NCBI GenBank assembly: GCA_017640785.1
Contig: JAEPPZ010000007.1
Location: 62,001-126,000, forward strand
Length of the DNA stretch: 64,000 nt
Origin: Balneola sp.
GTDB taxonomy: Bacteria > Bacteroidota > Rhodothermia > Balneolales > Balneolaceae
Direction: 5' to 3'
A program made the translations under genes and the position numbers. Shown piece by piece: positions 41,144 to 49,785 of the stretch; positions within the stretch are counted from its first letter, which is position 1; every line of letters begins with the position of its first letter. The notes under the pieces are model-generated. The model was not told the DNA's origin and ran no database searches. It saw only the letters and a program-made list of their open reading frames with translations.

Positions 41144-41965
41144 ATGAAGAGAACTAAATTTACACAAGATGATAGTGTTGCGCTTACGGTTACGTTGAGT
41201 GTAAGCATTGTTATGGTTTTGTTTTCTTTATGGTATACACTGGATATGAATCAAAACTTCCGTCCTTCTTTCATTGAAGTAGAGTTTGGGGAGTTCAGAT
41301 CAGGAACATTGGCAGAATTTTCTGAAGTTAAGGAAGAAGAAGTAGCAAAAAGGCCAAACCCTTCCGAAGTTAAAACTGAAGAGCCCGTTGAAGAAACTCC
41401 AATACCGGAAGAGAAGCCCACAAATCCCACAGAAGAAATTACCAAACCTGTTGACCTGCCTGACGAGGTTGAAGAAGTGAAGGAGGAAAAGGTAGAAACA
41501 CCTAAGACGGATGTTGTAGACCCTACCAAAGAGACAGCGGAAGAAGTAAAAGAAGAAATTGAAATTCCACCCCAAGCAAAAGAAGATCTTGAGGTTAGCG
41601 ATGGAGCAAAAGAAAGCGGGGATGTTAAAGGTAATACCGGAGAAACGAATGCTGATGCAGGAACAGGAGTTGATGATGAGAAATCTGCTCCATACGAATT
41701 AAAGTGGGATGGGAATATTGAAAGAGACCCGATGGTTCAGCCTTTACCCGAAAATACGGCAAATACAGAAGGGGTTATCTCGGTAAAATTTCAGGTAAAA
41801 CCTGATGGTTCAGTAGGGTTGATTATTCCATTGAAGAAAATGAATCCCGAGTTAGAAAAGGAAGTGCAACGGACATTAAGAAGTTGGAAATTTTCAAAGC
41901 TTCCAAGTGGTGTCCCTCAACAAGCACAATGGGGAACAATAACATTCAGATTCGTATTTGGATAA
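41144..41965 (+). CDS. tonB: TonB-family energy transducer
   Basis: A 273-residue protein with a single N-terminal membrane anchor (about 12-33), a long Pro/Glu/Lys-rich spacer (60-160) that can span the periplasm, and a C-terminal TonB-type domain (about 205-273; EGVISVKFQVKPDGSVG, LRSWKFSKLPSGVPQ, TITFRFVFG). With ExbB and ExbD it would energise outer-membrane receptors; a TolA-like division role is the alternative, given the nearby ftsK and SPOR genes. Confidence 0.85.
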   Translation: MKRTKFTQDDSVALTVTLSVSIVMVLFSLWYTLDMNQNFRPSFIEVEFGEFRSGTLAEFSEVKEEEVAKRPNPSEVKTEEPVEETPIPEEKPTNPTEEITKPVDLPDEVEEVKEEKVETPKTDVVDPTKETAEEVKEEIEIPPQAKEDLEVSDGAKESGDVKGNTGETNADAGTGVDDEKSAPYELKWDGNIERDPMVQPLPENTANTEGVISVKFQVKPDGSVGLIIPLKKMNPELEKEVQRTLRSWKFSKLPSGVPQQAQWGTITFRFVFG

Positions 41966-41977
41966 TCTAAAGGACAT

Positions 41978-43354
41978 ATGAAAAAGCTTACCGGTAACAT
42001 TTTCTTTCTTAGTGTGATATTTTTGCTCTCGTGCGTAGGGCCAAATGAGGATGAATTTACAGAAGTAAATTCCTGGATCAGAGAGAACATGGAAGAGAAT
42101 TACCTCTGGAATGAAAGAGTCCCGGAAAACGTAGACGGATCAATTGTGCCGAATTCTTACTTCGGAAGTATGCTAGATCCGGACGACTTCGATTCCTACA
42201 TAGTAGATGATGTAAAATTATTGCCTTCTGAAGTAACAAGTGATGCTACAGTTTTTACTACAGGATTGTCACCGGTTTTTGGAAGGTTTAGTAATTCTTT
42301 CGATGCTTTTATTGTTGCAGAATTTATATATCCGAATACACCTGCAGATACTTCGGGGTTAAACCGGGGAGATATAATAATCGAAATTGATGGCGCACCA
42401 CTGACAGTGTTTAATGTGGTAGAACTTTTTTATGCTGAGAAATCAACCACTACATATACATTTGGCAGATATAATGCTGCAGACCAAACAATAACATCTA
42501 CAGATGATACGATAAGCCTTCCTCAAGTTGAGATCGAGCTTAATCCAATTGTTCATACTGATGTAATTGAGCAAAATGGGACAAAGATCGGATACCTGTT
42601 TTATAATGAGTTTGTAGATGGAGAAAATGATAAATATATAGACAGTGTGGACGTCGTTTTCCAAGACATGATCGCTCAGGGAGTTACCGAAATGATCGTT
42701 GATCTGAGGTACAACAATGGAGGAAGTTTTGATGCAGCAAAGAATATTGGTAACAGTCTTGTTGCTCAGTCCGCAGCTCAAAACGAAGAGATTTTTGTGA
42801 AGTTTAAGTATAACGCTATTCAAGAGCAGCGAATAATAGACGAAGAAGGAGAGGACTCTGAAAGTTTGAGAATTAAGTTTGATTCTGACCCCGACAATTT
42901 AGGATTACAGAGTGTATATTTTCTGACCAGTTCCGAGACTTCAAATACAAGCGAGTTGCTTATCAACGGTCTAATTCCACACATGGCAGTAAATATTATA
43001 GGTGGACAAACCAGTGGTCAATTTTATGGTTCTACTGTGATCAAGGGAGAAGATGCGACTCCTCAAAATAATTACGCAATGGTACCTGTAAATTTGAGAT
43101 ACGAAAACTCTGAAGGAAACGCTGATCTGTTTATGGGTTTAGAACCCGATGTTTTTGTTTCTGAAAATCTGTTGGATCCGTTCCAGATAGGAGATCTAAA
43201 CGAGCCTTTTTTAAAAGCAGCACTTGAGCGCATTTCCGGAGGATCTCAATCGGTGCAAGGCCAGACAGATCAAAAACAGCAATTCGAAAAAATACGGGAT
43301 ATCAGAGCGGAGCGTAAAGGTAGTATTTTGTTCAGATCAGCTGAAAAAAACTGA
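41978..43354 (+). CDS. S41-family lipoprotein, catalytic lysine apparently replaced
   Basis: Encodes 458 residues. The lipobox is FLLSC (Cys19). The N-terminal helical domain is followed by a PDZ domain (about 100-165; NTPADTSGLNRGDIIIEIDG) and a tail-specific-protease core with VDLRYNNGG at 241-249 and a serine segment TSSETSNTSELL (317-328). The position that is normally the general-base lysine (in TxGKxVGS) reads TSGQFYGS, Gln347, so classical Ser-Lys catalysis is doubtful unless another lysine substitutes. Last gene of the exbBD-tonB run. Confidence 0.8.
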   Translation: MKKLTGNIFFLSVIFLLSCVGPNEDEFTEVNSWIRENMEENYLWNERVPENVDGSIVPNSYFGSMLDPDDFDSYIVDDVKLLPSEVTSDATVFTTGLSPVFGRFSNSFDAFIVAEFIYPNTPADTSGLNRGDIIIEIDGAPLTVFNVVELFYAEKSTTTYTFGRYNAADQTITSTDDTISLPQVEIELNPIVHTDVIEQNGTKIGYLFYNEFVDGENDKYIDSVDVVFQDMIAQGVTEMIVDLRYNNGGSFDAAKNIGNSLVAQSAAQNEEIFVKFKYNAIQEQRIIDEEGEDSESLRIKFDSDPDNLGLQSVYFLTSSETSNTSELLINGLIPHMAVNIIGGQTSGQFYGSTVIKGEDATPQNNYAMVPVNLRYENSEGNADLFMGLEPDVFVSENLLDPFQIGDLNEPFLKAALERISGGSQSVQGQTDQKQQFEKIRDIRAERKGSILFRSAEKN

Positions 43355-43461
43355 TAACCTAACCGGTAGCTTCACAACTTTTTACCCATTCCTTGCTTCT
43401 GTAGCAATACATTCAGTTATTCAATTCTGTAATAACTAACTAAACTAACTTCGGTGCTACT

Positions 43462-46400
43462 ATGAAGGCAAGAAAGCAACTCTTTTCTGCAATCGTCTGT
43501 GTGATTGTATCAATATTTATGGCTGATATTGTGCCAGCTCAGATTTTCGGTCATGGAGAGGAAACAGATTCTCCCACTTATAAAAAAGAGCTTTTCAAGG
43601 ATCTAAACTATAGAAATATTGGACCATACAGAGGAGGACGTTCTGTTGCAGTATCAGGTCATGCTTCACAACCATATACTTTTTACACGGGCTTTACCGG
43701 AGGTGGCGTTTTTAAAACTACAGATGGCGGAAGCAGTTGGATCAATATTTCAGATGATTACTTTAAAACCGGCTCTGTTGGAGCTATCACAGTTGCTCCA
43801 TCCGATCCGAACGTGATCTATGTTGGTATGGGCGAAACGGATATACGAGGAAATATGAGTGCTGGAGACGGGATGTATAAGTCTACTGATGCCGGAAAAA
43901 CCTGGAAACATATCGGTTTAGGTGAAAGCCAATTTATTGGTGACATTGAAGTCCATCCGGCAAATGATGATATCGTTTGGGTTGCTGCTATGGGGCAGAT
44001 CTTCGGAGAAGAAGGAAATGAAGAAAGAGGGATTTTCAAATCTACAGATGGGGGAGCTAACTGGAAAAAGGTTTTATTCAGAAATAATAAAACCGGAGCT
44101 GTGGATATCGCTGTTGATCCAAATAATCCCAGAATACTATTCGCAGCACTTTGGGAAGCATACAGAAATCCTTGGGAAATGAGTAGTGGCGGTGAAGGAA
44201 GTGGATTATTCCGTAGTAAGGACGGTGGAGAAACCTGGGAAGAAATTTCAAAATTCCCCGGAATGCCAAAAGGATTACTTGGAAAGATCGGTGTCGCTGT
44301 TTCGCCCGCAAACTCAAACAGAGTTTGGGCTATTATTGAAAATCAAAATGGTGGAGGTTTGTTCCGTTCAGAAAATGGCGGTGACACCTGGAGAAGAATT
44401 AGTGCAGACAGAAATCTTCGACAAAGAGCCTGGTATTATTCTAAAGTAATTGCTGATCCGAAAAATGAAAATGGAGTATATGTTCTCAACGTAGGTTTCT
44501 GGAAGTCTACGGATGGCGGAAGTAAATTCAGCAGGATCGGAACTCCACATGGCGATCATCATGATCTTTGGATCGATCCGAATGATCCGCAACGTATGAT
44601 CATTGCTGACGATGGAGGAGGTCAGGTAACGTACAATGGAGGAGAAGGTTGGTCGTCGTATTATACTTCAGCGACAGCCCAAATTTATCAGGTTACTACG
44701 GATAATCAATTTCCGTATATGGTATACGGAGCTCAGCAGGATAACAGTACGTTTGCCATCAAGAACAGAACAAATGGTTTTGGAATTGATGAAAGCGATT
44801 GGTGGCCGGTAGCCGGGGGTGAAAGTGGATATATTGCTCCTGATCCGGAAGACCCGAATGTTACTTTCGGTGGAAGTTATGGTGGTTATCTAAACAAATA
44901 TGATAAAGAACTTGGCTTAAGTGATCGCGTTGATGTTTGGCCGGACAACCCTATGGGTGCTGGCGCTGAAAACCTGAAGTACAGATTTCAATGGACTTTT
45001 CCGATTGTGATCTCTCCTCATAATCCTGATGTGCTTTATACCACTTCACAGCATGTACATCGATCAACTGACGAAGGAATGAGCTGGGAAACGATCAGCG
45101 GTGATCTGACCAGAAACGATAAAGAGAAACAGAAAGAATCAGGAGGGCCGATCACAAAAGATGATACCTCTGTAGAGTATTACAATACGATCTTTACTTT
45201 TGTTGAGTCACCAATTCAGGAAGGAACTTTCTGGGCAGGTTCTGATGATGGTTTAATTCATATCAGCAGAGATAACGGAGAAACCTGGGAAAATGTAACA
45301 CCGAAGGGTTTACCTGAAACAATGATCAGTATCATTGACGCTTCTCATCATGATGCAGGAACAGCTTACTTTGCCGCTACACGATATAAGTTTAATGACT
45401 TTGCTCCGATGATCTACAAAACCACAAATTATGGAAAAAGCTGGACGAAGATCACAAAAGGAATTCCGGCAATGGATTTCACTCGCGTAGTTCGAGAAGA
45501 TCCGAACAAAAAAGGATTATTGTATGCAGGAACAGAAACCGGTGTCTATGTTTCTTTTGATGCCGGCGAAAACTGGCAAGATCTTCAATTGAATCTTCCG
45601 GCAGTTCCGGTTACAGACATGGCTGTTCATAAACGTGATAAAGATCTTGTTGTGGCTACTCAAGGGCGTTCTTTCTGGATATTGGATGACCTTCCTGTGC
45701 TTCATCAAATGAGTGATCAGATCGCAAAATCAGAAAACCATCTTTTCCAGCCGGAGAGAACATATTTGTTCGGAGGTCCCAGCTTCAGCAGACCGGGTTC
45801 TACAGTAGGACAGAATCCAGAACGGGGAGCTGTTTTCTTTTACACATTGAAAGATGAAGTAGAAGAAGAGATCAAGTTGGAAATTATCGACCCCGCTGGT
45901 AATACCATACGTACCTATTCCAGCATAAAAGATGATAATGATCGTCCGGTAAAAGAGTCATCTACTTTTTATGAAGAAGAAGATCAAATCAGACCAAGTG
46001 TGGTAGCAAATCAACCCGGGCTTAATAAGTTTGTTTGGGGGTTGGATTATCCTGACGTAACCAGAATTGATGGCACACAAATTCTTTGGGCAGGAAATAC
46101 TTCAGGGCCTTCTGCTATCCCGGGAACATACACCGTAAAAATGCATATCGGTGATGATGTTGTTGCAGAGCGTAATTTTGAAGTAGTAAAAGACCCAAGA
46201 TTAGAAAATGTAACTCAGGATGATTTCGTAGCACAATTCGAGTTGGTTAAAACCATCAAAGCAAAACTAGACACAACGCATAAAACCATCAATAGAATTC
46301 GTGAAGTACGTAAAGAGATCAACGAAATGATGGCTGAAGCAAAAGACAACAAAGAGCTTCAGGAAAAAGCGAAAACGATGTTGGAAGCTATGTCAGAAGT

Positions 46401-46662
46401 TGAAAACGAACTGATGCAAACCAAGGCCGAAGCAACTCAGGATGTATTGAATTTTGAGATCAAGTTGAATAACAAGCTTGCTGCTTTAGCCAGCACCGTA
46501 GCAACCGGCTATGGCAGACCAACCAAGCAGCAATATGCCGTGTATGAAGAACTTGCAGGAAAAGTGGATGTTCAGTTCAAGCGTTTACAAGCAGTTTGGG
46601 ATGGTGAGTATGAAAACATCATTCAGGAATTTGAAAGCAAAGGCGGGAAAATTCAGAACTGA
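43462..46662 (+). CDS. Large secreted BNR/VPS10-like repeat protein
   Basis: A 1066-residue protein with a signal peptide (about 1-27). At least ten BNR/Asp-box motifs of the S.D.G..W type are present (KTTDGGSSW, KSTDAGKTW, KSTDGGANW, RSKDGGETW, RSENGGDTW, RSTDEGMSW, SRDNGETW, KTTNYGKSW, SFDAGENW), which build two beta-propellers as in the sortilin/VPS10-like glycosidase-related family. About residues 935-1015 form a predicted coiled coil (KTINRIREVRKEINEMM...). Such proteins are abundant in Bacteroidota/Balneolota, with unknown ligand or substrate; not necessarily enzymes. Confidence 0.85.
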   Translation: MKARKQLFSAIVCVIVSIFMADIVPAQIFGHGEETDSPTYKKELFKDLNYRNIGPYRGGRSVAVSGHASQPYTFYTGFTGGGVFKTTDGGSSWINISDDYFKTGSVGAITVAPSDPNVIYVGMGETDIRGNMSAGDGMYKSTDAGKTWKHIGLGESQFIGDIEVHPANDDIVWVAAMGQIFGEEGNEERGIFKSTDGGANWKKVLFRNNKTGAVDIAVDPNNPRILFAALWEAYRNPWEMSSGGEGSGLFRSKDGGETWEEISKFPGMPKGLLGKIGVAVSPANSNRVWAIIENQNGGGLFRSENGGDTWRRISADRNLRQRAWYYSKVIADPKNENGVYVLNVGFWKSTDGGSKFSRIGTPHGDHHDLWIDPNDPQRMIIADDGGGQVTYNGGEGWSSYYTSATAQIYQVTTDNQFPYMVYGAQQDNSTFAIKNRTNGFGIDESDWWPVAGGESGYIAPDPEDPNVTFGGSYGGYLNKYDKELGLSDRVDVWPDNPMGAGAENLKYRFQWTFPIVISPHNPDVLYTTSQHVHRSTDEGMSWETISGDLTRNDKEKQKESGGPITKDDTSVEYYNTIFTFVESPIQEGTFWAGSDDGLIHISRDNGETWENVTPKGLPETMISIIDASHHDAGTAYFAATRYKFNDFAPMIYKTTNYGKSWTKITKGIPAMDFTRVVREDPNKKGLLYAGTETGVYVSFDAGENWQDLQLNLPAVPVTDMAVHKRDKDLVVATQGRSFWILDDLPVLHQMSDQIAKSENHLFQPERTYLFGGPSFSRPGSTVGQNPERGAVFFYTLKDEVEEEIKLEIIDPAGNTIRTYSSIKDDNDRPVKESSTFYEEEDQIRPSVVANQPGLNKFVWGLDYPDVTRIDGTQILWAGNTSGPSAIPGTYTVKMHIGDDVVAERNFEVVKDPRLENVTQDDFVAQFELVKTIKAKLDTTHKTINRIREVRKEINEMMAEAKDNKELQEKAKTMLEAMSEVENELMQTKAEATQDVLNFEIKLNNKLAALASTVATGYGRPTKQQYAVYEELAGKVDVQFKRLQAVWDGEYENIIQEFESKGGKIQN

Positions 46663-46694
46663 TCTGAGCTCAACAAAATTCTAAATTATTATAC

Positions 46695-46722
46695 AAAAGG
46701 CGCTTTTCGGGCGCCTTTTTTT
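46695..46722 (+). terminator. Intrinsic terminator
   Basis: A 9-bp stem (AAAAGGCGC, 46695-46703; GCGCCTTTT, 46711-46719) with a 7-base loop runs into a T-rich tract. It lies 33 bases after the BNR protein gene and is a textbook rho-independent terminator. Confidence 0.92.
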
Positions 46723-46784
46723 ATTTAATCAAGAAGCGGGAGCTGTAGTAGAGAATTCCTAAAATTAGGATTATCGCCATGGCC

Positions 46785-46830
46785 AACCCTCCTCTTGTTC
46801 TCCTCCCAAGAGGAGAACAAGAGGAGGGTT
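46785..46830. repeat. Perfect 21-bp-stem hairpin
   Basis: Positions 46785-46805 and 46810-46830 are exact reverse complements with a CCAA loop. The arm contains CCTCCTCTTGTTCTCCTC. There is no T-tract; it looks like a dispersed palindromic element rather than a terminator. Confidence 0.9.
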
Positions 46831-47029
46831 GATTCAGTATCTGAGCAGCGAGATTCTCGTCTACCGGAGGGGGTTGAGAGGAAGGTTGATACTCTCAGCA
46901 ATATTATATCTTGAACTAAGTCATTAGTAGAAATTTAAGTCCCCTCTTGAGAGGGGATTTAGGGGTGTGTTTAATTCGTTTGTCATCTTAAAGAGAGCCC
47001 ATCTGATGGGTTTTTAAGGCAGCCAAGAA

Positions 47030-47521
47030 TTAATTGAGATTCTCTTTCTTATACCCAGAATCATAATCAGATTTTTTGCTGATCAACTTATTTAGGTATC
47101 CGAAAAGATAGTTTATGATAACAAGAATGAATGTAGTTCCAACTCCTAGCCAATATTGCTTAAGCGCTATACTTATTCCAATCCCTGCGGCCATTAAAAT
47201 GGTGGCGGCAGTAGTGAGATATCGCACAACCTGACTTGAAGAGCTTTTTAAAATAGTTCCGGCGCCAATAAAACTGACTCCTACTACAACGGCATGAACC
47301 ATACGGATTGGATCAACACCAAGTCCTTCAGGTTGAATAAGCTGATTGAAATCTATGATCACTATTCTCCCCAAAGAAACCAATAAGGCTGCTGAACCCG
47401 AGATGATCATATTGGTTCGGAATCCGGCCGGTTTTTGTTTCCATTCCCGTTCCAGTCCAAGAATTCCTCCCAGAATAAGAGCGATGGTTACATCTAATAA
47501 AATTTGTACTTGTTCATACAT
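47030..47521 (-). CDS. MgtC/SapB family membrane protein
   Basis: A 163-residue protein with four or five membrane helices. ALILGGILGLEREWKQKPAGFRTNMIISGSAALLVSLG near residues 15-52 and VVGVSFIGAGTILKSSSSQVVRYLTTAATILMAAGIGI near 88-125 are the family hallmarks. It lacks the C-terminal soluble domain of Salmonella MgtC (about 230 residues), so it belongs to the short form. Roles in magnesium homeostasis or P-type ATPase regulation are known for some members only. Confidence 0.88.
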   Translation of the reverse strand: MYEQVQILLDVTIALILGGILGLEREWKQKPAGFRTNMIISGSAALLVSLGRIVIIDFNQLIQPEGLGVDPIRMVHAVVVGVSFIGAGTILKSSSSQVVRYLTTAATILMAAGIGISIALKQYWLGVGTTFILVIINYLFGYLNKLISKKSDYDSGYKKENLN

Positions 47522-47641
47522 GAAAACCCGAAATAAGTAAAAGAGTCTCTTATTCTAATGGGTTAAAGCAGGATTTGTTCCGTGTTGGATAACTGGACAT
47601 CGAAATATTAGAAATGACCTTATGATCAGAGGGGCTAGCCG

Positions 47642-48154
47642 TTATTGCGATATTAACTTAAAATCTTCAAAAAACTGTTTTGCTTCTTCATGAGCATCAT
47701 GATTCAATCCCGAAACATACATTTGAAAGATTTTTTTATCTACAATTAAAACCCAATTGTATACAGAGAATAGATCAGATTTTTCAGTATAACTTATTCC
47801 GTTATGACCAAATGCGGTGATAGATTGCATGTCTTCAAGTTTCCCATTAACGGCGGGTACGGCAGCAGATCTTAACATTGTAAAAGTTTTCTTAGGGGTG
47901 TCAAAAAGATGAGCCGGAGGAAAGTCGCTACAAGTGATAGAATACGTTACCTGTTCTTTTGTCCAAGAAGTATATGTGATAGTGCGAACTTTTTGTCCTT
48001 GAGTATATACTGAGTCAGTAGCTAAAGACACATTTTTTGGCATATTTGCTGAGAAGTTACATTTATCAGATGTGAGAGTTTCAAGATTATGGCTTTGTGA
48101 ATAAGCGGCAGTTGTAATTAAGTAAGTTAGAATTAATAAGAATGTGATTCTCAT
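47642..48154 (-). CDS. Hypothetical secreted protein
   Basis: A 170-residue protein with a signal peptide (MRITFLLILTYLITTAAYSQ). The mature region contains two cysteines (SDKCNFSANMP and SITCSDFPP) that could form a disulfide, and beta-rich segments (ISYTEKSDLFSVYNWVLIVDKKIFQMYVSG). No family recognised. A C- and an A-type REP (48190-48264) lie upstream, in the gap before the mscS gene. Confidence 0.6.
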   Translation of the reverse strand: MRITFLLILTYLITTAAYSQSHNLETLTSDKCNFSANMPKNVSLATDSVYTQGQKVRTITYTSWTKEQVTYSITCSDFPPAHLFDTPKKTFTMLRSAAVPAVNGKLEDMQSITAFGHNGISYTEKSDLFSVYNWVLIVDKKIFQMYVSGLNHDAHEEAKQFFEDFKLISQ

Positions 48155-48189
48155 ATTTTAAAAGCTATTTAATAGATTAAAGTAATTAC

Positions 48190-48264
48190 GGTCAGACGAA
48201 CTACAGCCGTCAGACCTTCACGCCATATTTAATTCCATCTGACAGATAACCCGTCTGATGGAAC
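48190..48264. repeat. REP cluster 4 (types C and A), away from the RAYT
   Basis: Type C at 48190-48216 (GGTCAGACG...CGTCAGACC) and type A at 48232-48264 (ATTCCATCTGACAG...CCGTCTGATGGAAC). Same palindromes as at the RAYT locus about 22 kb away, in the C-then-A order of cluster 3; no type B copy is seen. Confidence 0.85.
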
Positions 48265-48281
48265 ACCTAAATTGAGTTCTT

Positions 48282-48330
48282 CTCACTCACCACTTTTCAC
48301 TTCTTTCTTTTCACCTTTCACTTCCTCATT
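48282..48330 (-). repeat. Heptanucleotide-periodic repeat encoding the MscS C-terminus
   Basis: Seven 7-base units (consensus TTCACTT on the plus strand, AAGTGAA on the minus) cover the last codons and stop of the adjacent mscS gene. The units are related to GAAAAGT at 16684-16730. Confidence 0.75.
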
Positions 48331-49230
48331 CTTCGGCATCGCATTCCTGAAATTAATATCTCGTTGCGGGAAAGGAATTTCTATATCATAATCTCTGAAC
48401 TTTCTGACGATAGCTTGATTCAGTTCATTCAAGATCGAGTAATGTTCTTTCACATTTCCGACCCAGACGATCAGCTTCATATTCCAGGAAGAATCCCCGA
48501 ATGAGCGTAAGTGTACATCATGTTTTGGGGTGTGTAATATTGATTCGCTTTCTTCAGCAACTTCATTGAGGGCTTTCAATACTAGATCTAAATCTGATCC
48601 GTAAGCCACACCCACATCAATAACTAAACGATAAGTTGGATCTCCGTACGAATAGTTGACTACATTTTTTGAAATAAACTCAGAATTCGGAACAATCACA
48701 GAAATATTATTGATCGATCGAACGGTGGTGGAGCGGATATTAATTTCCTGAACATCTCCTTCAATATCATTTACCAATACGCGATCTCCAATGCTGATAG
48801 GGCGCTCAAAAAGTACGATCAAACCTGAAATGAAATTGGAAGTGATATTTTGTAAACCAAAACCAATACCAACAGAAAGGAAACCAAAGATCACTGCGAG
48901 TCCCGTCAGGTCAACACCAACAAACTGAAAAGAGACCAACATCCCGATGATCATGACCACATATTGAGTCATCCTGGAAAGCGTAAACCGCAGACCGGGA
49001 TCTTTAATAAATCGGGGTAATACTTTATTGTTTAGTATCCGCTTTACAAAACTACCCAGATAAGTAAATCCAATTAAGAAGAAAATGAAGATACAGATCG
49101 AAAGAAGTGTAACAGGAGTATCTTTAAGCTCGAATAAAGTAGTATTAAAAAGAGTACCCAGATAATCAAAGATCTCACTTGGGGTGAGATCATCCATTGT
49201 AGGTAATGATTGTGTAGAATCAGCTTGCAT
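48283..49230 (-). CDS. Mechanosensitive channel, MscS family
   Basis: A 315-residue channel with three or four membrane helices. The pore helix region is LAVIFGFLSVGIGFGLQNITSNFISGLIVLFERPISIGDRVLVNDIEGDVQEINIRSTTVRS, including the GFGLQN and RPISIGD signatures; the beta domain has NISVIVPNSEFISKNVVNYS. The highly charged C-terminal tail (EEVKGEKKEVKSGE) is encoded by a heptamer array and so may vary in length between strains. Paralogue of the channel at 2548-3390. Confidence 0.92.
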   Translation of the reverse strand: MQADSTQSLPTMDDLTPSEIFDYLGTLFNTTLFELKDTPVTLLSICIFIFFLIGFTYLGSFVKRILNNKVLPRFIKDPGLRFTLSRMTQYVVMIIGMLVSFQFVGVDLTGLAVIFGFLSVGIGFGLQNITSNFISGLIVLFERPISIGDRVLVNDIEGDVQEINIRSTTVRSINNISVIVPNSEFISKNVVNYSYGDPTYRLVIDVGVAYGSDLDLVLKALNEVAEESESILHTPKHDVHLRSFGDSSWNMKLIVWVGNVKEHYSILNELNQAIVRKFRDYDIEIPFPQRDINFRNAMPKNEEVKGEKKEVKSGE

Positions 49231-49284
49231 ATTTTCTTAATTAGGTTGAGAGAAAATAAACAAATCTGAACGAACCGCAGTTAA

Positions 49285-49782
49285 TTAATTTCTACGAACA
49301 TGTTCCTTCTTGTCACCTTCACGATCTCTGCGCGACTTTATCATTCGTTGAACCAGCGAATCCAATTTTTGAAGTTGTTCGGGGGTACAAAGCGCTCTGA
49401 TGTTAGAAATATGTTCATAGGTTCGAAGCTCCATATTTGAGACTAACATTCCGATTTCAGTAGTTAAAGAATCAACGGTTTCAATAGAAACGCCATCAAC
49501 TTGAGTAAGACGGAACATTTCCCTGCGTTTTTCATCGATTTTTTGTTGAAGAGCTTTCGTTTCAGTTCTGTGGCTTGAGTTTAAAGAATCATATGCTTGT
49601 TTCTGCTCTTCGGTAAAGCCAAGTTCTTTTTCAACAAAAGCTCTTCTTTTGTCTCCGTCTCTTCGGTCACGATCTCGCTTTCCAAGTTCAGGACCAACAA
49701 CTAAACCGATAAGAATCAGGTTCAGTAAAACCAAAACAGAGATGGATATAATGGTAAATCGTTTGTTTTCAAATAAACCCAT
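49285..49782 (-). CDS. Spy/CpxP-like periplasmic sensor protein with membrane anchor
   Basis: A 165-residue protein with an N-terminal membrane anchor (about 9-30) and a helical periplasmic domain rich in Lys, Arg and Glu. ELGFTEEQKQAYDSLNSSHRTETKALQQKIDEKRREMFRL and CTPEQLQKLDSLVQRM resemble the helical LTxxQ-type repeats of Spy/CpxP/CnrX-like heavy-metal or stress sensors. It follows the anti-sigma gene with a 3-base gap, so it is likely the extracytoplasmic signal input. Confidence 0.7.
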   Translation of the reverse strand: MGLFENKRFTIISISVLVLLNLILIGLVVGPELGKRDRDRRDGDKRRAFVEKELGFTEEQKQAYDSLNSSHRTETKALQQKIDEKRREMFRLTQVDGVSIETVDSLTTEIGMLVSNMELRTYEHISNIRALCTPEQLQKLDSLVQRMIKSRRDREGDKKEHVRRN

Positions 49783-49785
49783 GGC

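Larger units (their letters stand above)
46663..47029. other. Gene-free region with terminator and hairpins
   Basis: 367 bases without a gene between the plus-strand BNR gene and the minus-strand mgtC-like gene. It holds the terminator at 46695-46722, a hairpin with a perfect 21-bp stem at 46785-46830, and a CCCCTCTTGAGAGGGG palindrome at 46944-46959. No further structure is seen in the remainder. Confidence 0.75.

Noticed and set aside
46998-47010. CCCATCTGATGGG followed by T5, resembling a REP core and a terminator
   Set aside because: It has the CATCTGATG core, but the hairpin loop would be too small and the flanks do not match types A-C; chance similarity is likely.
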